A stretch of 42,381 nucleotides of DNA from Gammaproteobacteria bacterium (GCA_018822845.1 JAHJJD010000055.1:1-42381), one strand, 5' to 3'; shown: positions 33,616 to 42,132, numbered from the stretch's first letter. Numbers and translations: made by a program. Notes: a model not told the origin generated them from the sequence alone.

Positions 33616-34421
33616 ACGGATACCCCCCGGCTGGCAGTACTGTCCATCACAATGACGGCGGGTTCTGCCGGGCAAACCATTTCGCATACCCCGCAGCCGA
33701 CACAACCGTCGAGTATTTCGGGACGCATCTTTTGGGTGTTGCCATCGCTGCCGATTTCCACCAAGCGGATGGCGCGATTTGGCGGGCATTGACCGGGGTC
33801 GCCGGAAGGTGGCTTGCCTGCGTCACACTGGCTAGCGCGGATTTCAATCGGGCATAGGCGCACACACAGGTCACAGATTTCAAGGTCGAACGGGTGTTCT
33901 GCCAGCGGGATGGGGTTCCAGCGGTCGATTTCCTCAAAGCGCAGTTTCCCCGTGTACTCCGCACCCCGCGCCAGCCCTTTGAAGCCTTTGCCCTGCATTG
34001 CAAGGCAGGTTTGCGGGGATACGACCTTGGCAACCGCCATTTCGGCTTCGTGCGGGTAATTGATGTGGTGGGTCAATGCCCCCGCCGGGCAGGCCAACAC
34101 ACATTGCAAGCCGTCACAGGAAAAATCGCAGGCTTGAGCGCGGGCATCAATGTACGGCGAACCGACTCCGAAGCCCTCATCCAGTTCTGCCAGTTTGATG
34201 GCATTCACCGGGCACACTTGTACGCATTGCCCGCACTTGATGCAGGAGGCCAGGAATTCCTGCTCCTTCAATGCACCGGGCGGACGCAGGCGTTTGACCC
34301 ATTGCCCCAGCACGGGTATTGCCCCCAGCAGGGACACTCCCACTACGCCTGCCATCAGCAAGGCAGAACGCAGGAACTGGCGGCGTTGCTTTTGCTTGAT
34401 CAGCGGATTCAGGACACTCAT
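33612..34421 (-). CDS. nosG: NosG, NapG-type periplasmic ferredoxin
   Basis: The product (269 residues) begins with a twin-arginine-type signal (RRQFLRSALLMAG) and holds several 4Fe-4S motifs: CIKCGQCVQVCP, CDLCVRLCP and CVGCGVCEMVCP, plus CDFSCDGLQCVLACP. It matches NapG/NosG, which works with NosH as a quinol dehydrogenase. It overlaps nosD and nosH at either end. Confidence 0.9.
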   Translation of the reverse strand: MSVLNPLIKQKQRRQFLRSALLMAGVVGVSLLGAIPVLGQWVKRLRPPGALKEQEFLASCIKCGQCVQVCPVNAIKLAELDEGFGVGSPYIDARAQACDFSCDGLQCVLACPAGALTHHINYPHEAEMAVAKVVSPQTCLAMQGKGFKGLARGAEYTGKLRFEEIDRWNPIPLAEHPFDLEICDLCVRLCPIEIRASQCDAGKPPSGDPGQCPPNRAIRLVEIGSDGNTQKMRPEILDGCVGCGVCEMVCPAEPAVIVMDSTASRGVSV

Positions 34422-35803
34422 TGTTGCGCCTCCAGTAACATTTCCAGTGCATCTTTTTTCTGCGGTTTGGCGGCTGCCTCAGGCATCGCTTGCAGCATCG
34501 CCATGCGTGGGGTTTGGTCGCGGATCAGCAGGGTAGGTTTGGAAAACGGTGCGAGGCGTTCCAGAAAATCCAGCGTTTCCAGCAGGGGCGAGCCTTTGAA
34601 AAACTGCGCATCCGCCACGTTCTGCCACAGCCGGTCGGCATAGGCGTAGATTTCATGCGGGGTATCGCCGACCCCATTGGCATCACGGTCAAAGCCTTGG
34701 TAGTCGCTCCAGTAATTGCCATCCCAGACATTGTTGTTGGCCGTGCCGCGCCCGGACACCACCACCGGGGTCATATTGTCTACAAACTGGTTTTGCTGGA
34801 AGTTATTGCCGCGCCAGTCATTCAGGAAGCGCACCCCGATGTCGTTATACGCCAGCAGGTTGTTCCTGAACTGGTTGGTGGTGTCTGGCTGGAACGGCGA
34901 CATGTCAACATACAATCCGCTGGCGCAATACAACACCTTGTTGTTTTCGATGGTCAGGTCGGAGGTTTCCTTGAAACCAATCCCTACCCCCGTTGGCCCT
35001 GCCGCATGGGTGATCGAATTGTTACGCACCACCACCCCGTCGCTGTACATCAGGAAAATGCCGACCGCATTGTTGTAGTACTCGTTATCCTCCACCAGAT
35101 TGGTTTTGGAGTACATGAAATGCAGCGAATAGCGGCTGTCTGTCACCTTGTTGTGTTTGATTTCATTATTGGCGGAATACCACACCACCATGTCGCGGCT
35201 GTCATCCACAATATTATCGGTGACCTTGTTGTAGAAACTGTACCAGAGGCGCACCGAATCGCCGCGCAAACCCAGTTCAAACGGCTTGGAGCTGATCCGG
35301 TTACGGCGCACCACATTGCTTTCCGACTGCTGCAAGTCCACCCCGAACAGGCAATCGTCGATCACATTGTCCTTGACCACATTGTTTTTGCCGCGCACTT
35401 GCACGCCCGAATCAATGTCATTGTGGGAAACACCGGAGTTGGTCAGGTGCAGGTTTTTCAGGGTGGCATTGTCGGTGTCCAGCACCACCACCGTGCCTTT
35501 GCCGCCGCCGTCAATGGTGACTTCATTGCGCCCGTCGATTTGTAGGGGTTTGTTGATGATTACTGGGCCTGCATACGTTCCGGCGGGGGGGAATAAAGTG
35601 CTGCCTTCCTTGGCGGCATCGACTAAGGGTTGGAGGGGGGGGAAGGCTGCCAGTGCGGGCAGGGGGGAGAGTAGCAGCAGGAGCAAGAAGAACCCCTCAC
35701 CCCAACCCCTCTCCCTCAAGGGGAGAGGGGCTAAGAGGTTCTTTTCTTGCTCCCCCTCGCCCCTTGAGGGAGAGGGGGCTGGGGGGTGAGGGGTATTCTT
35801 CAT
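34418..35803 (-). CDS. nosD: NosD, periplasmic CuZ assembly protein with repeat-derived N-terminus
   Basis: The product (461 residues) is a right-handed beta-helix protein built of parallel repeats (ENNKVLYCASGLYV, FRNNLLAYNDIGVRF and others) and is needed for CuZ assembly with NosFY. Residues about 4-38 (HPPAPSPSRGEGEQ and LAPLPLRERGWGEG) come from a GC-rich repeat between the start codon and the signal peptide core FFLLLLLLSPLPALA. The ATG at 35803 overlaps the nosB stop (TGATG). No other in-frame ATG lies before the hydrophobic core, so the repeat seems to be translated. Confidence 0.9.
   Translation of the reverse strand: MKNTPHPPAPSPSRGEGEQEKNLLAPLPLRERGWGEGFFLLLLLLSPLPALAAFPPLQPLVDAAKEGSTLFPPAGTYAGPVIINKPLQIDGRNEVTIDGGGKGTVVVLDTDNATLKNLHLTNSGVSHNDIDSGVQVRGKNNVVKDNVIDDCLFGVDLQQSESNVVRRNRISSKPFELGLRGDSVRLWYSFYNKVTDNIVDDSRDMVVWYSANNEIKHNKVTDSRYSLHFMYSKTNLVEDNEYYNNAVGIFLMYSDGVVVRNNSITHAAGPTGVGIGFKETSDLTIENNKVLYCASGLYVDMSPFQPDTTNQFRNNLLAYNDIGVRFLNDWRGNNFQQNQFVDNMTPVVVSGRGTANNNVWDGNYWSDYQGFDRDANGVGDTPHEIYAYADRLWQNVADAQFFKGSPLLETLDFLERLAPFSKPTLLIRDQTPRMAMLQAMPEAAAKPQKKDALEMLLEAQQ
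35691..35794. repeat. GC-rich inverted repeat, family 2 (at the start of nosD)
   Basis: AACCCCTCACCCC at the left and GGGGTGAGGGGT at the right, with inner CTCTCCCTCAAGGGGAGAGG copies. It is in frame and encodes the n-region of the NosD signal peptide. It closely matches the element in menF. Confidence 0.92.
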
Positions 35804-36993
35804 CACTCCCCCGCTTGCAGTTGCTTGCGCCGCAGCAAGGCCGCCAAGCTCAGCATCCCCGTCGATAACAGCATCAGGAAGAAGCCGATGTAGGGGTAGG
35901 AATGGGTGGTGAATTGCGCCACCTTGCCCTGCCCAAACACCGTCGGCATGAACGGCTTGACCGTAAACGCACCCATTGCATTCAGGCTATGCCCGTACCA
36001 CCACAACCAGCCGGAATACTCGATGATGAAAAACAGCGGCAATGCCAACGGCACCAGAATCAGCAACCAGTACAGTGGGCGGATACTTTTCCAGGCCCCC
36101 CACAGCAACAGCAGCATGGCCAGCGGGATGCCCCAGAATACCACCTGGGCAGCAAACGACATATTGCGCACCATCGGCAGGATTTCCGCCGGGTTGTTGA
36201 AGTAACGCCCCAGACTCTGCCCGTAATGCCACGACATCACCTGTGAACCACTGCCATTCCACGTCTGGCGCTCAGCGGCTGGCTTGCGTTCCTGCGCCTT
36301 CTCGAACATCACCTGCAAATGCTGGATGTAACCATCCTTTTCTGCCCCTTTCGCCGGGGTTGCCGGGGGTGCGGCGGCAGCATCCGGGGCAGCAGTTCCG
36401 GTACTTTTTGCCATCGAAGCCTTGAGGCGGGCCACGATGCCTGAATCCGATTCCGCATCCGCCGCACCTTCATCCCTGGAGGTGTCCTGATCCAGCGAGG
36501 TGACGAGGGCGTAGACATAGGCCGTGCTTTGGTATTTCAAGCCATCTGCCCCGTACCATGTCATCGCCATCCACACCACAATGCCGCCAAAGCCGAGCGC
36601 CATGACTCCCGCCCGTGCTTTCGGGTTGGAGAACAAAAAGCCCAGCAACATCACGATCAGCAAGCCAGTCAGGAACGGGGAAAAGGCTTTTTCCACCACC
36701 CCGCCTGCGGCAATCGGGTACATGCCCACATAGTGGTTGATGGTATCCATCTCATGCACACAATCCAGTGCCTCGCCTTCACTGATCTCGGCCTTTTCCA
36801 CCTTTTGGCAGCCGTTGGTCACGCCGCTCATGCCGAAGTGGATGCGCACCCCGTCAGGGAATGCCTCTTCCGGGTAATTGGGCGCAGTCAGCGATACCCA
36901 CCACACCGGGGTGAAATAGATTGCCACCAGCGTGACAATCGCTCCGATGATCAACAGGTTGGCGAACAGCGCCCGGTTTTTGCCAATGTTCAT
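35803..36993 (-). CDS. nosB: NosB, membrane protein of clade II nos operons
   Basis: The product (396 residues) has one N-terminal helix, a periplasmic loop (WWVSLTAPNYPEEAFPDGVR, FGMSGVTNGC), several central and C-terminal helices, and an Ala/Pro-rich insert near residues 190-220. Position directly between nosZ and nosD and the general layout match NosB, a protein of unknown biochemical role specific to clade II (Wolinella-type) N2O reduction systems. It follows the triheme cytochrome gene by 12 bases. Confidence 0.8.
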   Translation of the reverse strand: MNIGKNRALFANLLIIGAIVTLVAIYFTPVWWVSLTAPNYPEEAFPDGVRIHFGMSGVTNGCQKVEKAEISEGEALDCVHEMDTINHYVGMYPIAAGGVVEKAFSPFLTGLLIVMLLGFLFSNPKARAGVMALGFGGIVVWMAMTWYGADGLKYQSTAYVYALVTSLDQDTSRDEGAADAESDSGIVARLKASMAKSTGTAAPDAAAAPPATPAKGAEKDGYIQHLQVMFEKAQERKPAAERQTWNGSGSQVMSWHYGQSLGRYFNNPAEILPMVRNMSFAAQVVFWGIPLAMLLLLWGAWKSIRPLYWLLILVPLALPLFFIIEYSGWLWWYGHSLNAMGAFTVKPFMPTVFGQGKVAQFTTHSYPYIGFFLMLLSTGMLSLAALLRRKQLQAGE

Positions 36994-37005
36994 GATGTTC
37001 CATCC

Positions 37006-38244
37006 CTACTCAAAATCGGGGTTTTTCCAGTCCTTCGAGGGGGCTACGTCTTCCTTGGGAACTGGCAGGCGCGAGGCATAGTTGACCACCATCTTCATGT
37101 CCATGTCAGTGAACACTTTGATCTGATCCACCATTTCCGGGTTGGCGTTGCGGCGTTTGCCGTCACGGATCCATTCAAACTGGCGCAGCATGTAGTTGTA
37201 ATGTTGCCCGTCAATGCGCGGGTAGAACTTGTCGGCTTTGCCCATGCCGTCTTCGCCGTGGCACTTCACACAGTTGTCGGCGTAGAGTTGCTTGCCCTTT
37301 TCAAATTCTGGTGTACCTTCCGCCCATTCACCTTTGCCATTGTCGGGGTTCATGGGCAGGCTTTCGATGTAACCGACCACATCCGCCAATGCCTGTTCAT
37401 CGCCAATGGCTTCAGGCAGGGCAAACGGGTACATGGTTGGGTTGTCACGGTTTTTGGCGCGGATATCCGCCAGTTGCTTGATCAGCACTTCCTTGTGTTG
37501 CCCGGACAGTTGCGGGAAAGTGCCGTCCGGTTTGCCCCAGCCTTCGCCCAGATGGCAGCCGGAACACACTTCGTAGACTTCAAGGCCATTTTCAAGGTTG
37601 GGTTTCAAGTCCATGACCGCTTCGCGCTCAGAGCCTTCCGCCATCCACACGTTTTTGCCTTCACCGCTTTTGCCGGTCATGGCAGCGGCGGGTTTTTCAC
37701 CCGTGGCGGGGGCTGCTGCCGGAGTGGTGGTTGCCGCCGCAGGCAGTACGGCGGCTACAGGTGCCGCCACAGACGCATCGGTTTTGCCCGCTGCGGCAAT
37801 CTTTCTCAATTGCTCTTCCATGCTGTCGACGGGTTTGGCTTCTGCCATGGGTGCGTCGGTGGCGGCAGGTTCGGCGTCGGTTTTATCCAGCCTGGAAACC
37901 GCCATCCCCGGCTTGTATTCCAGGGTGGAAACGTATGTCGCCAAGGCTGCCATTTCCTCGTCACTGACCAGTTGCATGACCACTTTCATGGCTTCGGCCT
38001 GACCGTTGTTACGCGCCCCGCTTTTGATGTCCTTCATTTGCTGGAGGGCGTATTCGGCGCTTTGCCCGCCAATCGCAGGGTAGCCTGCCATGATCGGGGT
38101 GTTGGCATCCTTGCCGTGGCAAGTGGCGCAAGTCTTGTCGGCAAACAGTTTTGCGCCATCCAGATCGGCGGCAAGTGCATGGCTGCCCGCTGTGCTGGCA
38201 AACATGGCCAACAGTGCGAGGGTGATTTTATTAATTCCTGACAT
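37006..38244 (-). CDS. Triheme c-type cytochrome of the nos operon
   Basis: The product (412 residues) has a signal peptide and three CxxCH sites (C39, C227, C325). The first domain (residues 28-108) is very similar to the next gene upstream, sharing KSGARN and SDEEMAALATYV. An Ala/Pro-rich linker (about 120-195) joins it to two further cytochrome c4-like domains. In clade II operons two cytochromes (NosC1/C2) carry electrons to NosZ; this protein may fill that role as a fusion. It lies 14 bases after the monoheme gene. Confidence 0.85.
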   Translation of the reverse strand: MSGINKITLALLAMFASTAGSHALAADLDGAKLFADKTCATCHGKDANTPIMAGYPAIGGQSAEYALQQMKDIKSGARNNGQAEAMKVVMQLVSDEEMAALATYVSTLEYKPGMAVSRLDKTDAEPAATDAPMAEAKPVDSMEEQLRKIAAAGKTDASVAAPVAAVLPAAATTTPAAAPATGEKPAAAMTGKSGEGKNVWMAEGSEREAVMDLKPNLENGLEVYEVCSGCHLGEGWGKPDGTFPQLSGQHKEVLIKQLADIRAKNRDNPTMYPFALPEAIGDEQALADVVGYIESLPMNPDNGKGEWAEGTPEFEKGKQLYADNCVKCHGEDGMGKADKFYPRIDGQHYNYMLRQFEWIRDGKRRNANPEMVDQIKVFTDMDMKMVVNYASRLPVPKEDVAPSKDWKNPDFE

Positions 38245-38258
38245 GGTATTCTCCTGTA

Positions 38259-38582
38259 TTACTTCAGGCCAGCGACGTAAGTGGCCAGTGCTGCCATTTC
38301 CTCATCGGAAACGCTGGTCATGACCGCTTTCATCACGGCTGACATAGCGTTGCTGCGCGCCCCGGACTTGATGTCTTGCAACTGTTGCAGGAGGTAAGTT
38401 TCATTCTGCCCGGCAATTTTGGGATAAGCAGGCAGGATGGGCGTTTTGGCATCAGCACCGTGGCAGGCCACGCAGGTTTTGGCGGTGTACAGCGCCGCGC
38501 CATCGGCTGCATGAGCAGCACCGACAGAAAGGGCTGCCAGTGTTACGGCTGCAAACAAACCGGCTTTTGGAAACTTGAACAT
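38259..38582 (-). CDS. Monoheme c-type cytochrome of the nos operon
   Basis: The product (107 residues) has a signal peptide (GAAHA-AD) and a single heme site C37-VAC-H41, followed by IKSGARSNAM and SDEEMAALATYVAGL. It is a class I cytochrome of the c4/c553 type. Likeness to the first domain of the downstream triheme protein suggests duplication. It follows an FNR-type box, so it heads a second nos transcription unit after nosZ. Confidence 0.85.
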   Translation of the reverse strand: MFKFPKAGLFAAVTLAALSVGAAHAADGAALYTAKTCVACHGADAKTPILPAYPKIAGQNETYLLQQLQDIKSGARSNAMSAVMKAVMTSVSDEEMAALATYVAGLK

Positions 38583-38610
38583 GAAGGGTTCTCCTCGAAT
38601 TGGGTTAGCC

Positions 38611-38638
38611 CAAAAATAAGGGGCAGGTTGACTGCCCC
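38611..38638 (-). terminator. Rho-independent terminator after nosZ
   Basis: On the minus strand GGGGCAG-TCAAC-CTGCCCC is followed by TTATTTTT. It lies just downstream of the FNR-type box, so the hairpin would end nosZ transcripts while the downstream genes start again from the promoter at the same place. Confidence 0.75.
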
Positions 38639-38667
38639 CTTTATCACTTATGCCTTATATTCCCGCC

Positions 38668-38681
38668 TTGACTCACATCAA
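38668..38681 (-). promoter_or_regulatory. FNR/Dnr-type box for the cytochrome-nosBDGHFLY unit
   Basis: TTGAC-TCAC-ATCAA lies between nosZ and the monoheme cytochrome gene. A class II start near 38633 would give a leader of about 50 bases. Confidence 0.8.
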
Positions 38682-38693
38682 GGGGGGATTTCC

Positions 38694-41042
38694 CTACTTG
38701 GCTGCCGGTGCAGGCTCTGCTGCTGGAGCAGGTGCCGCCGCCGGGTCAACGACTTTCGCGCCATGTTCCTCAAGGAAAGTCTTGGCACGTAACCCAAGGT
38801 CAGCGGTCTTCACCTGATACTGCCACCACTGGTTGGCCCAACCCATTGCCTTGTTCCAGTCGCCTTTTGCCGCGAACTCTTCGCCCTTGGCTTTGGCATC
38901 CTTGGCGAACCCTAACTGGTCGGTAGCGTCTTCAACCAGTGCCACCACTTCAGGGAAGTCCTTGTAGTTGCGGCTGGTAATGAAGCCCACCACCGAGTCG
39001 ATGACCGCCTGGGTTTCGACGTTGGTCTTGGTTTGCTTGTCGTAGTCGGCCTGGGTGTACTGGGTCCCTTCAACCACTTCACCTTCACCCGCAGGAGCGA
39101 CGTAACCCTTGGGCTGGACTAACAGGTAGCCCTGCATTTCCAGGTGCAGTGCAGAACAGAACTCGGTGCAGTAGTAAGGGTAAACGCCCGCCTTTTCAGC
39201 CGTGAACGTAACAGAGGAGGTTTTGCCCGGTTCGATGGAAAGCTGGACGTTCTGCCCATACATGGCAAAACCGTGGGTTTCGTCTTCCGCCCGCTCCAGG
39301 TTGGTCAGGTGGATATGCACGGTGTCGCCTTCCTGCACCTCAATGGTCTCAGGGGTGATGTGGGAGCGGATGGTGGTACCGTAAACATGCACATCATTAC
39401 CTTCACGCACGGTCTTTTCCTGACCAGCGCGGGTCTTGTAGGGTGATTCCGCATCCTGACGCGAGTTCCAGCCGGACTTGTAACGGATTTCAGGCTTGAG
39501 CTTGTCGGCCTTGATCGCAGCCACGTAGTGCGGTTCACCCAAAGGCAGCGGCATGTCGTACAGCAGTTGCATCTTGTCGCCGCTGATGTCGATCAACTGG
39601 TGGTTTTGCGGGTGCAGCGGCCCGACCGGGTTGAAGCGGTCAATCGCCAGTTTGTTCATGGCAACCAGGTACTTGCCATCCGGTGAAACAGAATCGCCTT
39701 CCATGGTCATCAAGTGACCGACGTTGTAGTGGATGGCCAATTGATCCAGCACCTTGCCTTCACAGTAGTCCCATTTGGTGATCATGGAATCGACGTAGAT
39801 GGAGGTGTAGGCGACGCAATCCTTGGAATCGAACTGGGTATGCAATGGCCCCAAACCTACAGGTACGGACTTGTGCAGCGTGTCTTGCAGGGAAATGATC
39901 GGCACGCCGTACTCGTCCTTGCCTTCAAATTTCTTGTTGGCGATGGCATCCTGAATTTTTGCCCAGTCATACACCCAGGTGTTGCTGTCGAGTTTGCCGC
40001 CGACCACAATTTTGTCCCCTTTGGGGGTCACATCCACCCCGTGCGGGCTTTTGGGTTCGGGGATCAGGTACAGCAAGCCTTCCTCAATCGCCTGCGTCAT
40101 GGTGATCAGGTAAGCACCGTTGACTTTGGGGACTTTGCCCGCAGCTACCAGTTCCTCAGCTTTTTTCCAGTTGGTGACGTGCAGGAAGTCGGTGTCCTTG
40201 GCGGAGCAACCCGCTTCATACGGCGGACGGCCTTTCTCGATACCGCCGACATAGCGCTCGGAACAGAACGAGTTGGTGAAGCCCCAGCCTTCCGATGGGC
40301 CTTTACCCGCGTCGGACAAATCCTGGCTGTAAGGGGCAAGTTCAAATGTAAATGATTTCTCTTGGTCGATCCGCCCCTTTTCCTTGTCGAATTTCCAGTA
40401 GGTCAATGCCCCCCGGTATTCGTCGTTAAACTTGCTTAAGGGGACGAAATCCTTACTGTAGGGTGCGGCATACTGGCTGGCTTCCATCACGTATTCGGTG
40501 TTGGTGGTGACGAATGCGCCACCGTGTGCCGATTTCATGAAGGGGTTGACCACAATCTGCTTGGTCTCGAAGTCTTTCAGGTCAATGACGGCAATGCGTG
40601 GGTTGGCCTTGTCATTGATGAACAGGTAACGCCCGTCGTAATCGCCGTTGGTTTCGGAAAAGGCCGGGTGGTGGGTGTCGCCGTAGGTGATGTCCTTGCC
40701 ATTGATCTTGCCCTGGGCAAGGATTTCCTTGGATTCGTCATCGAAACCGTAGCCTTGCCACGGTTCGGGGGTGAATACCCCGATGTACTTGAGGATGCGC
40801 ATGGAGGGGATGCCGTACACAATCACCTGCCCGCTTTGCCCACCGGAACTGAACGCCAGGTATTCGTCACGCCCGCCTGTCGGGGTATAGGTCTTGGCTG
40901 CGGCGAGAATATCTTTCTCAGTCAGACCACGTGCTTTCATGACATCCTGCAAATTGCCTTCTGCCCATGCTTGCTGTAGGGGAGCAAGCACGGCCAGCGA
41001 GGCAACGCAGGAAGCCAGCATGGTTTTACGTATGATTTTCAT
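38694..41042 (-). CDS. nosZ: NosZ, nitrous oxide reductase (clade II, Sec-exported)
   Basis: The product (782 residues) reduces N2O to N2. It starts with a Sec signal peptide (MKIIRKTMLASCVASLAVLA, cleavage near QQAWA), not the twin-arginine signal of clade I. The CuZ propeller shows DTHHPAFSETNGDYDGRYLF at 122, and the CuA site reads CTEFCSALHLEM (C625, C629, H633, M636). About 135 residues follow the CuA domain, helical and ending in an Ala/Pro tail, with no heme motif. AAGGAG lies six bases before the ATG. A perfect FNR-type box is 107 bases upstream. Confidence 0.96.
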   Translation of the reverse strand: MKIIRKTMLASCVASLAVLAPLQQAWAEGNLQDVMKARGLTEKDILAAAKTYTPTGGRDEYLAFSSGGQSGQVIVYGIPSMRILKYIGVFTPEPWQGYGFDDESKEILAQGKINGKDITYGDTHHPAFSETNGDYDGRYLFINDKANPRIAVIDLKDFETKQIVVNPFMKSAHGGAFVTTNTEYVMEASQYAAPYSKDFVPLSKFNDEYRGALTYWKFDKEKGRIDQEKSFTFELAPYSQDLSDAGKGPSEGWGFTNSFCSERYVGGIEKGRPPYEAGCSAKDTDFLHVTNWKKAEELVAAGKVPKVNGAYLITMTQAIEEGLLYLIPEPKSPHGVDVTPKGDKIVVGGKLDSNTWVYDWAKIQDAIANKKFEGKDEYGVPIISLQDTLHKSVPVGLGPLHTQFDSKDCVAYTSIYVDSMITKWDYCEGKVLDQLAIHYNVGHLMTMEGDSVSPDGKYLVAMNKLAIDRFNPVGPLHPQNHQLIDISGDKMQLLYDMPLPLGEPHYVAAIKADKLKPEIRYKSGWNSRQDAESPYKTRAGQEKTVREGNDVHVYGTTIRSHITPETIEVQEGDTVHIHLTNLERAEDETHGFAMYGQNVQLSIEPGKTSSVTFTAEKAGVYPYYCTEFCSALHLEMQGYLLVQPKGYVAPAGEGEVVEGTQYTQADYDKQTKTNVETQAVIDSVVGFITSRNYKDFPEVVALVEDATDQLGFAKDAKAKGEEFAAKGDWNKAMGWANQWWQYQVKTADLGLRAKTFLEEHGAKVVDPAAAPAPAAEPAPAAK

Positions 41043-41124
41043 GGAAACTCCTTGGAACCTGCCTGGATATTGATGTGCCATTTCACACGTGGTGGTGTGT
41101 GATTTCACGCAATATGCTGCTGGT

Positions 41125-42063
41125 TCAGGAGGGTTGGTCGCCTTGACTTGAGTCAAGCAGCCGGGGCGGTTGGCCTGCGCCTTTTGCCACCGCTTTGGCT
41201 TGCTCCCCTTGCACCCAATGCAGCAGGGAGACCCCACTGGCGTGTTCCTGCACTTTCCCGCAGGCGTCGATGCAGCTATGGCACTGGGTACAGGTGAACA
41301 TCTTGCGCTTGATGGTGCGTGGTTTCAGGCGCATCGGACAGGCATGCTCGCAGGAGGCGTCGCAATCCGCACACAGTTTGGCGCGTGGGCTGTCAAAACC
41401 GACCACCAGCGCTTCACGGTTACCCATCCAGATGACACTTTGCATGACCCCCAGGGCACAACCGAAGCGGCAGAACAGGTGGCGCGCCAGGGTGAATTCA
41501 ATGATAAGCAGCAAGGTTCCCACGCCGATGAACAGCGCCTGATTGCGGGTCAGGGAAAATGTCAGCAGATTGGTGTAGATGTCTTTGGGCGGCAGCAGGT
41601 AGGTCAGCAGCACCACCGCCCATAGCAAGGAAACCATGACCACTACCACTGCTGTCACTAACCAGTACCAACGGTTGTGCGGAATATGTCTACCATCAGA
41701 TTGATGTTCCGGCAGGCGCTGCTTTTCCCACAGGCTGGGTTTGCCGGAGCTGCGCCGCATCAGGGCGTTGATGATTTCCACCACCGCGAAGTGTGGGCAC
41801 AACCAGCCGCAATACAGGCGGCCATATTTCCACGCCACCCAGCCACCCACGCTGATCACCAGAAAGATGGGCAGGAAAATGCGATAGAAAATGCTGCTGA
41901 CCATTTCCAGACTGCCGCTTTGCGCCGTGAACCCCAGCCGCCATGGTTCACCGAGGAAAAACAAGTGGTTGACGGTCAGGTCAAAGCGGAACAAATCCAG
42001 CGGCGGAGCCAGCATGAACAGCAGGAAAAAAGCCAGCCGCGCCAGCGTGCGATAATGTTGCAT
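41125..42063 (-). CDS. NapH/CcoG-like membrane polyferredoxin upstream of nosZ
   Basis: The product (312 residues) has about four membrane helices, the signatures YCGWLCPH and CRFGCALG, and a cytoplasmic ferredoxin part (CADCDASCEHACP and CTQCHSCIDAC). It resembles NapH/NosH and the C-terminal half of NosR but lacks the NosR flavin domain; it also lacks the C-terminal domain of CcoG. It may pass electrons or reduce copper for NosZ. GGGAGC precedes the ATG at 42063. Its 3' end contains the nosZ FNR-type box. The exact family is uncertain. Confidence 0.75.
   Translation of the reverse strand: MQHYRTLARLAFFLLFMLAPPLDLFRFDLTVNHLFFLGEPWRLGFTAQSGSLEMVSSIFYRIFLPIFLVISVGGWVAWKYGRLYCGWLCPHFAVVEIINALMRRSSGKPSLWEKQRLPEHQSDGRHIPHNRWYWLVTAVVVVMVSLLWAVVLLTYLLPPKDIYTNLLTFSLTRNQALFIGVGTLLLIIEFTLARHLFCRFGCALGVMQSVIWMGNREALVVGFDSPRAKLCADCDASCEHACPMRLKPRTIKRKMFTCTQCHSCIDACGKVQEHASGVSLLHWVQGEQAKAVAKGAGQPPRLLDSSQGDQPS
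41143..41156 (-). promoter_or_regulatory. FNR/Dnr-type box for nosZ
   Basis: TTGAC-TTGA-GTCAA is identical to the nirS box. It lies within the last codons of the polyferredoxin gene. A class II start near 41108 gives nosZ a leader of about 66 bases. Confidence 0.85.
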
Positions 42064-42132
42064 GGTGTTGCTCCCATGATTGCTCGTGTACATACCTGAG
42101 CAAAACAATAGGGAAAAGATGTGCAGGCCGCT

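Noticed and set aside
34490-35545. Plus-strand open frame (about 350 codons) opposite nosD
   Set aside because: Repetitive His/Val pattern reflects the beta-helix repeats of nosD read backwards.
28228-35794. GC-rich and palindromic repeats as frameshifts or gene breaks
   Set aside because: All insertions keep the reading frame and domain motifs continue on both sides, so the genes are called intact.
36529-38241. Long plus-strand open frame (about 570 codons) opposite nosB and the triheme cytochrome
   Set aside because: It mirrors two well-supported cytochrome/nosB genes; its product is His/Val/Phe-rich with no recognisable domain, typical of antisense frames in GC-rich DNA.
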